Source of the DNA: JBBPZK01 sp965219175
Lineage (GTDB): Bacteria; Actinomycetota; Rubrobacteria; Rubrobacterales; Rubrobacteraceae
Assembly: GCA_965219175.1 (NCBI GenBank)
Contig: CBDCNI010000001.1
Span: forward strand, 1,426,001-1,490,000
Reading direction: 5' to 3'
DNA length: 64,000 bases
This document shows positions 60,885 to 64,000 of this stretch, piece after piece. Each line of letters starts with the position of its first letter. The first letter of the stretch is position 1. The translations under genes and the position numbers were made by a program. Below the pieces are notes generated by a model. That model was given only the letters and a program-made list of their open reading frames with translations, did no database searches and was not told the DNA's origin.

Positions 60885-61296
60885 GGAACTCTTCTCCGAG
60901 CAGGAGATAAAGGCCGCTTTCGGGACGATGCGCCAGCTCCGGACACATCTCTCCAAAGAAGAATACATTGGCGCCGTAGAGAGGATGCGGCGTTCGGACG
61001 GTTACCGGCTGGTCGCCGCTTTCGATGGTGGAGAGGTAAAGTGTGTGGCGGGTTTCAGGGTTCAAGAGCTGCTGGCTTACGGCAAAGTCCTCTACGTGGA
61101 CGACCTCGTCACGGATGAGAGGGCTCGTTCGGGCAACTATGGCAGGCAGGTGATGGACTGGCTCGCCGAAGAAGCCAAGAGAAGCGGTTGCGGGAAGCTG
61201 CAACTGGATTCTGGTGTCCAGCGTCACCGGGCGCACGGGTTCTATTTCCGTGAAGGCATGAGCATCACCAGCTACCATTTCGCAAAAGACCTTTGA
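60874..61296 (+). CDS. GNAT acetyltransferase in the his operon
   Basis: A 140-residue GNAT protein. Strand-helix pieces include YRLVAAFDGGEVKCVAGF (45-62), YVDDLVTDERARSGNYGRQV (75-94) with the acetyl-CoA loop RARSGNYG, LQLDSGVQRHRAHGFY (108-123) and FREGM at the end. It is wedged between hisD and hisB with an 11-bp overlap upstream and a 19-bp gap downstream. GNATs are not histidine-pathway enzymes, so its place suggests either an accessory control or detoxifying role, or a passenger gene. Confidence 0.85.
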   Translation: MEIKELFSEQEIKAAFGTMRQLRTHLSKEEYIGAVERMRRSDGYRLVAAFDGGEVKCVAGFRVQELLAYGKVLYVDDLVTDERARSGNYGRQVMDWLAEEAKRSGCGKLQLDSGVQRHRAHGFYFREGMSITSYHFAKDL

Positions 61297-61315
61297 TCTA
61301 CCTGGAGAAGACACC

Positions 61316-61900
61316 ATGACACGCAGCGGCAACGCCGAACGTAAAACAGGCGAGACTTTCGTCCGGGTGACCCTCGGGCTCGACGGTGAAGGAAAAGCGG
61401 AAGTCGCCACGGGCGTAGGTTTCCTGGACCATATCCTGCACCTCCTCGCCCACCACTCCGGCATGGATCTCACGGTGGAGGCGAAGGGTGATACCTGGGT
61501 GGACGACCATCACACGGTCGAGGACACGGGGCTAGTGCTCGGTCGCGCCTTCGACGAGGCACTCGGCGACCGCTCGGAGTTGGCGCGCTTCGCCGACGCA
61601 AGCGCACCGCTCATAGAAGCTCTCTCGACCGTCGTGGTCGATCTTGGGGGGCGCTCACACCTCACCTGCAACCTCCCGGAGATGCCCGAGAAGATCGGGA
61701 CCTTCGACGTGGAGCTTTTCGAGGAGTTCTTGCGGGCTTTTACCCAGTACGGGCGCTTCACGCTACACCTCAATTGTCACTACGGGACGAACGCCCACCA
61801 CAAGGTCGAGTCCGGTGTAAAGGCGATGGCGCTCGCCATCAGGAAAGCTGCCGCGCCGCGTCAATCCGGCAGCGCCTCCACGAAAGGGGTGATCGACTAG
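61316..61900 (+). CDS. hisB: imidazoleglycerol-phosphate dehydratase
   Basis: A 194-residue monofunctional IGPD that removes water from imidazoleglycerol phosphate to give imidazole-acetol phosphate. Metal-binding motifs FLDHILHLLAHHSGMDL near 38-54 and DDHHTVEDTGLVLG near 62-75 and the second set CHYGTNAHHKVES near 152-164 are intact. No histidinol-phosphatase domain is fused. It is followed one base after the stop by a HAD phosphatase gene. Confidence 0.96.
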   Translation: MTRSGNAERKTGETFVRVTLGLDGEGKAEVATGVGFLDHILHLLAHHSGMDLTVEAKGDTWVDDHHTVEDTGLVLGRAFDEALGDRSELARFADASAPLIEALSTVVVDLGGRSHLTCNLPEMPEKIGTFDVELFEEFLRAFTQYGRFTLHLNCHYGTNAHHKVESGVKAMALAIRKAAAPRQSGSASTKGVID

Positions 61901-61901
61901 C

Positions 61902-62555
61902 TTGGCTGCCCCCGGCGATGGTGTGGAGGCGGTCGTGTTCGACCTCGGGGGCGTTTTGATCGACTGGAATCCCCGCTATCTATATCGTAAGGTCTTCGCC
62001 GACGAAGGGGAGATGGAAGACTTTCTGGCGACGGTCACCACGTCCGAGTGGCACATCGAGCAGGACCGGGGACGTAAGATCGAAGACGCGACAGCACTTC
62101 TGCTATCCCAACATCCGCAACAGGAGCGGGAGATCGAAGCTTACTACAGGCGCTGGGATGAGATGTTCGGCGGACCCATCTCTGGAAGCGTCGAAGTCCT
62201 CCAGGAAGTGCGTGGTACGGGCCTCCCGTTGTACGCTCTAACGAACTGGTCGGCCGAGGTTTTTCCGCTCGCCCGGCGGCGGTACGAGTTTCTGGAGTGG
62301 TTCGACGTCATCATCGTGTCGGGAGAGGAGCGCCTGATCAAACCGGACAGAGAGATCTACGACGTCCTGATCTCCCGAACCGGCCTGAACCCCGCCACCA
62401 CCGTATTCATAGACGACTCTCATCCTAATGTTCTCGCCGCCAAAGACCTGGGCTTTACTACCATAGAGTTCCAAAACCCCGACAAGCTCCGGGAAGAACT
62501 AGCGCGACTTGAAGTGTTGCCGGCTGACTCCAAAGGACCGATATCCGATGCCTGA
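61902..62555 (+). CDS. HAD-superfamily hydrolase in the his operon, candidate histidinol-phosphatase
   Basis: A 217-residue HAD IA-type phosphohydrolase. Motif I is VVFDLGGVLIDWN near 10-22 (nucleophile Asp in DLGG), motif II LYALTNWS near 109, motif III KPDREIYD near 147 and motif IV FIDDSHPNV near 166. The order fits haloacid dehalogenase-like phosphatases with a helical cap. The window's his genes contain no PHP or IMP-type histidinol-phosphatase, so this gene may fill that step (inference from position). Its stop overlaps hisH by eight bases. Start TTG 61902. Confidence 0.85.
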   Translation: MAAPGDGVEAVVFDLGGVLIDWNPRYLYRKVFADEGEMEDFLATVTTSEWHIEQDRGRKIEDATALLLSQHPQQEREIEAYYRRWDEMFGGPISGSVEVLQEVRGTGLPLYALTNWSAEVFPLARRRYEFLEWFDVIIVSGEERLIKPDREIYDVLISRTGLNPATTVFIDDSHPNVLAAKDLGFTTIEFQNPDKLREELARLEVLPADSKGPISDA

Positions 62556-63174
62556 AGCCCTGAACGTCGCCGTGGTTGATTACGACGCGGGCAATACTCT
62601 CTCGGTAACGCGGGCGCTTGAGAAGGTCGGAGCGCGGGTGGACCTCACGCCCGACCCGGAACGACTAGCGTCGGCGGACGCTGTGGTGCTGCCGGGCGTC
62701 GGGGCTTTCGGGGACTGCATGGAGAAACTGCGCGAGCGTGGGATGGATGACGCCTGCCGGGAAATGTACGACGCCGGCAAGCCCTTTCTCGGGGTGTGCG
62801 TTGGGTTGCAGGTACTCTTCGAGGGTTCGGAGGAGTCACCCAAGGCGTATGGGATAGGCATCCTGCCGGGGACGGTGCGCCGGTTCGAGGCCGGCGGCCT
62901 CAAGGTGCCTCACATGGGCTGGAACCAGCTCTCCGTCACACGCGAGCATCCGGTGCTCGATGGGTTGGACGGTGAGGCTTTCTACTTCGTACACTCTTAC
63001 CACCCGGACCCATCGGAGCCGCGAGACTTGCTCGGGACCGCAGACTACGGTGGCTCTTTCTGCGCGGCGGCCGGGCGAGAGAACCTCGTCGCCGTCCAGT
63101 TTCACCCGGAGAAGAGCAGCCGCGCGGGGCTCGCTCTCTACCAGAACTTCCTCTCCTGGGCGCGGAGCCTGTGA
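62548..63174 (+). CDS. hisH: imidazole glycerol phosphate synthase, glutaminase subunit
   Basis: A 208-residue class I glutaminase that supplies ammonia to HisF. The catalytic triad includes Cys84 in FLGVCVGLQVLFE and His186 in AVQFHPEKSS with the following Glu. VVDYDAGNTLSVTRALE at the N-terminus and VPHMGWNQLS near 124 are typical. Start ATG 62548 overlaps the HAD stop; hisA begins four bases before the hisH stop. The partner hisF is not in the window. Confidence 0.96.
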   Translation: MPEALNVAVVDYDAGNTLSVTRALEKVGARVDLTPDPERLASADAVVLPGVGAFGDCMEKLRERGMDDACREMYDAGKPFLGVCVGLQVLFEGSEESPKAYGIGILPGTVRRFEAGGLKVPHMGWNQLSVTREHPVLDGLDGEAFYFVHSYHPDPSEPRDLLGTADYGGSFCAAAGRENLVAVQFHPEKSSRAGLALYQNFLSWARSL

Positions 63175-63890
63175 CGGGCTTCATCGTTTTTCCGGCCATA
63201 GACCTGCGTGGCGGCAAGTGCGTTCGCCTCAAGCAGGGTGACTTCGGACGCTCCAAGGAGTACGACGCCGATCCGGTTGGGCGCGCCCGCGAGTGGGAGC
63301 GTCGCGGGGCGAGGGCGATACACGTCGTTGACCTGGATGGGGCGGAAGAAGGTCAGCCGGCGCAGTTGGATCTCATCCGCCGGATCGCCTCCGCCATCGA
63401 CGTTCCGGTTCAGGTGGGCGGCGGGATACGGACGCTCGAAGACCTGCGGGCTGTGATCTCTGCGGGCGCGGGCAGCGTCGTGGTTGGTACGGCTGCGGTG
63501 GGGGATAGGGATCTCAGGCGGCGGGCCGTCGAGGAAGTTGGGGAGGCTCTCGTCGTCGCCGTGGACGCCAGGGACGGGATGGTGGCGACCCACGGCTGGC
63601 GCGCATCGAGCGGGATCGGCGTTCTGGATCTCGCACAAGAACTCACTGCCGACAGCGTTTCATCGGTACTCTACACGGATATCGGCCGCGACGGCATGGA
63701 CGCCGGGGCTGCACTCGAAGAGACCGCCGCCGTGGCCGACACGATACCGACCATAGCCAGCGGCGGGGTACGCGGCGTCGAGGACATTCGGGACCTGTCT
63801 GGAATTAGCGGCGTCGTGGGCGTCGTTGTCGGTACGGCGCTCTACGAGGGGCGGGTCACGCTTGAGGAGTTGATCTCAGCCGGCGCCTGA
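63171..63890 (+). CDS. hisA: phosphoribosylformimino-5-aminoimidazole carboxamide ribotide isomerase
   Basis: A 239-residue TIM-barrel isomerase. The N-terminal catalytic Asp is in PAIDLRGGKCVRLKQGD (8-24) and the second Asp in TDIGRDGMDAG near 168. Other phosphate loops are QVGGGIRTLEDL near 81 and ASGGVRGVEDI near 196. In many actinobacteria one enzyme, PriA, also works in tryptophan synthesis; whether this is such a dual enzyme cannot be told from the sequence alone. GTG 63171 overlaps hisH. The last 110 bp of the window (63891-64000) hold no recognised gene; a TTGACC at 63985 may be a -35 box of the next gene. Confidence 0.95.
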   Translation: MTGFIVFPAIDLRGGKCVRLKQGDFGRSKEYDADPVGRAREWERRGARAIHVVDLDGAEEGQPAQLDLIRRIASAIDVPVQVGGGIRTLEDLRAVISAGAGSVVVGTAAVGDRDLRRRAVEEVGEALVVAVDARDGMVATHGWRASSGIGVLDLAQELTADSVSSVLYTDIGRDGMDAGAALEETAAVADTIPTIASGGVRGVEDIRDLSGISGVVGVVVGTALYEGRVTLEELISAGA

Positions 63891-64000
63891 AGATAGCATC
63901 ACGCCGCAACGTGACCCTGCTAAGATCTAACCCGCAGCCTATTTCAGCTCCATACAGGATGTTTTGGCCTCGCCCTCATCGTACTTGACCGACTGCATCG

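Overview
The window reads as chromosome of a high-GC actinobacterium, most probably a Rubrobacter-like member of Rubrobacteria. This is inferred from the GC-rich codon use, frequent GTG/TTG starts, an SigA-type sigma factor, a CruF-type C50-carotenoid gene (Rubrobacter is known for bacterioruberin-type pigments), an archaeal-type ProRS and a HisZ/short-HisG pair. I ran no database search; names rest on motifs and family knowledge.

Layout. 1-8.1 kb: sigma factor, a FemAB-like protein, then a glycerol/dihydroxyacetone operon (glpK-dhaK-glpF-dhaL-dhaM) and a ferritin-like protein. 8.2-16.5 kb: CorC-type transporter, amidohydrolase, asparaginase, methyltransferase, a TVP38 membrane protein, aat and a PAC2 protein, with a decayed GNAT gene at 10.1-10.7 kb. 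16.8-20.1 kb (minus strand): fabF-prx-larE-DUF456. 20.5-23.6 kb: ZIP transporter, cardiolipin synthase and an ion-channel protein, ending in an IS110 transposase remnant. 24.1-33.7 kb: the most distinctive stretch. Two type III polyketide synthase modules, one with a FAD oxygenase and a SAM methyltransferase, the other with a nitroreductase and an isoprenylcysteine-methyltransferase-like protein, flank a CruF hydratase, a flippase-like protein and a membrane glycosyltransferase. This looks like a locus for phenolic lipids or quinones and carotenoid or glycolipid of the membrane. 33.7-37.2 kb: serS and proS with a Phd/VapC toxin-antitoxin pair between them. 37.2-43.3 kb: a SAM-I riboswitch leading metX-metY-aspartokinase-homoserine dehydrogenase-asd, so methionine and its whole aspartate supply line sit behind one switch. 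43.3-49.3 kb: small proteins, dnaE and an aminotransferase. 49.6-51.5 kb: an AT-richer island with an HsdR-N-type nuclease-like protein and HigBA. 51.5-57.7 kb: a GNAT without a normal start codon, M32 carboxypeptidase, type II NADH dehydrogenase, cytochrome P450 and an anchored surface protein. 57.7-63.9 kb: his operon hisZ-hisG-hisD-GNAT-hisB-HAD-hisH-hisA, tightly overlapped, in which the HAD protein may be the missing histidinol-phosphatase.

No rRNA, tRNA or CRISPR array was found. Three intact-to-decayed GNATs, an IS110 fragment, a 112-bp duplicated upstream region (fabF and the glycosyltransferase) and two palindromic operator candidates are the main non-gene signals.
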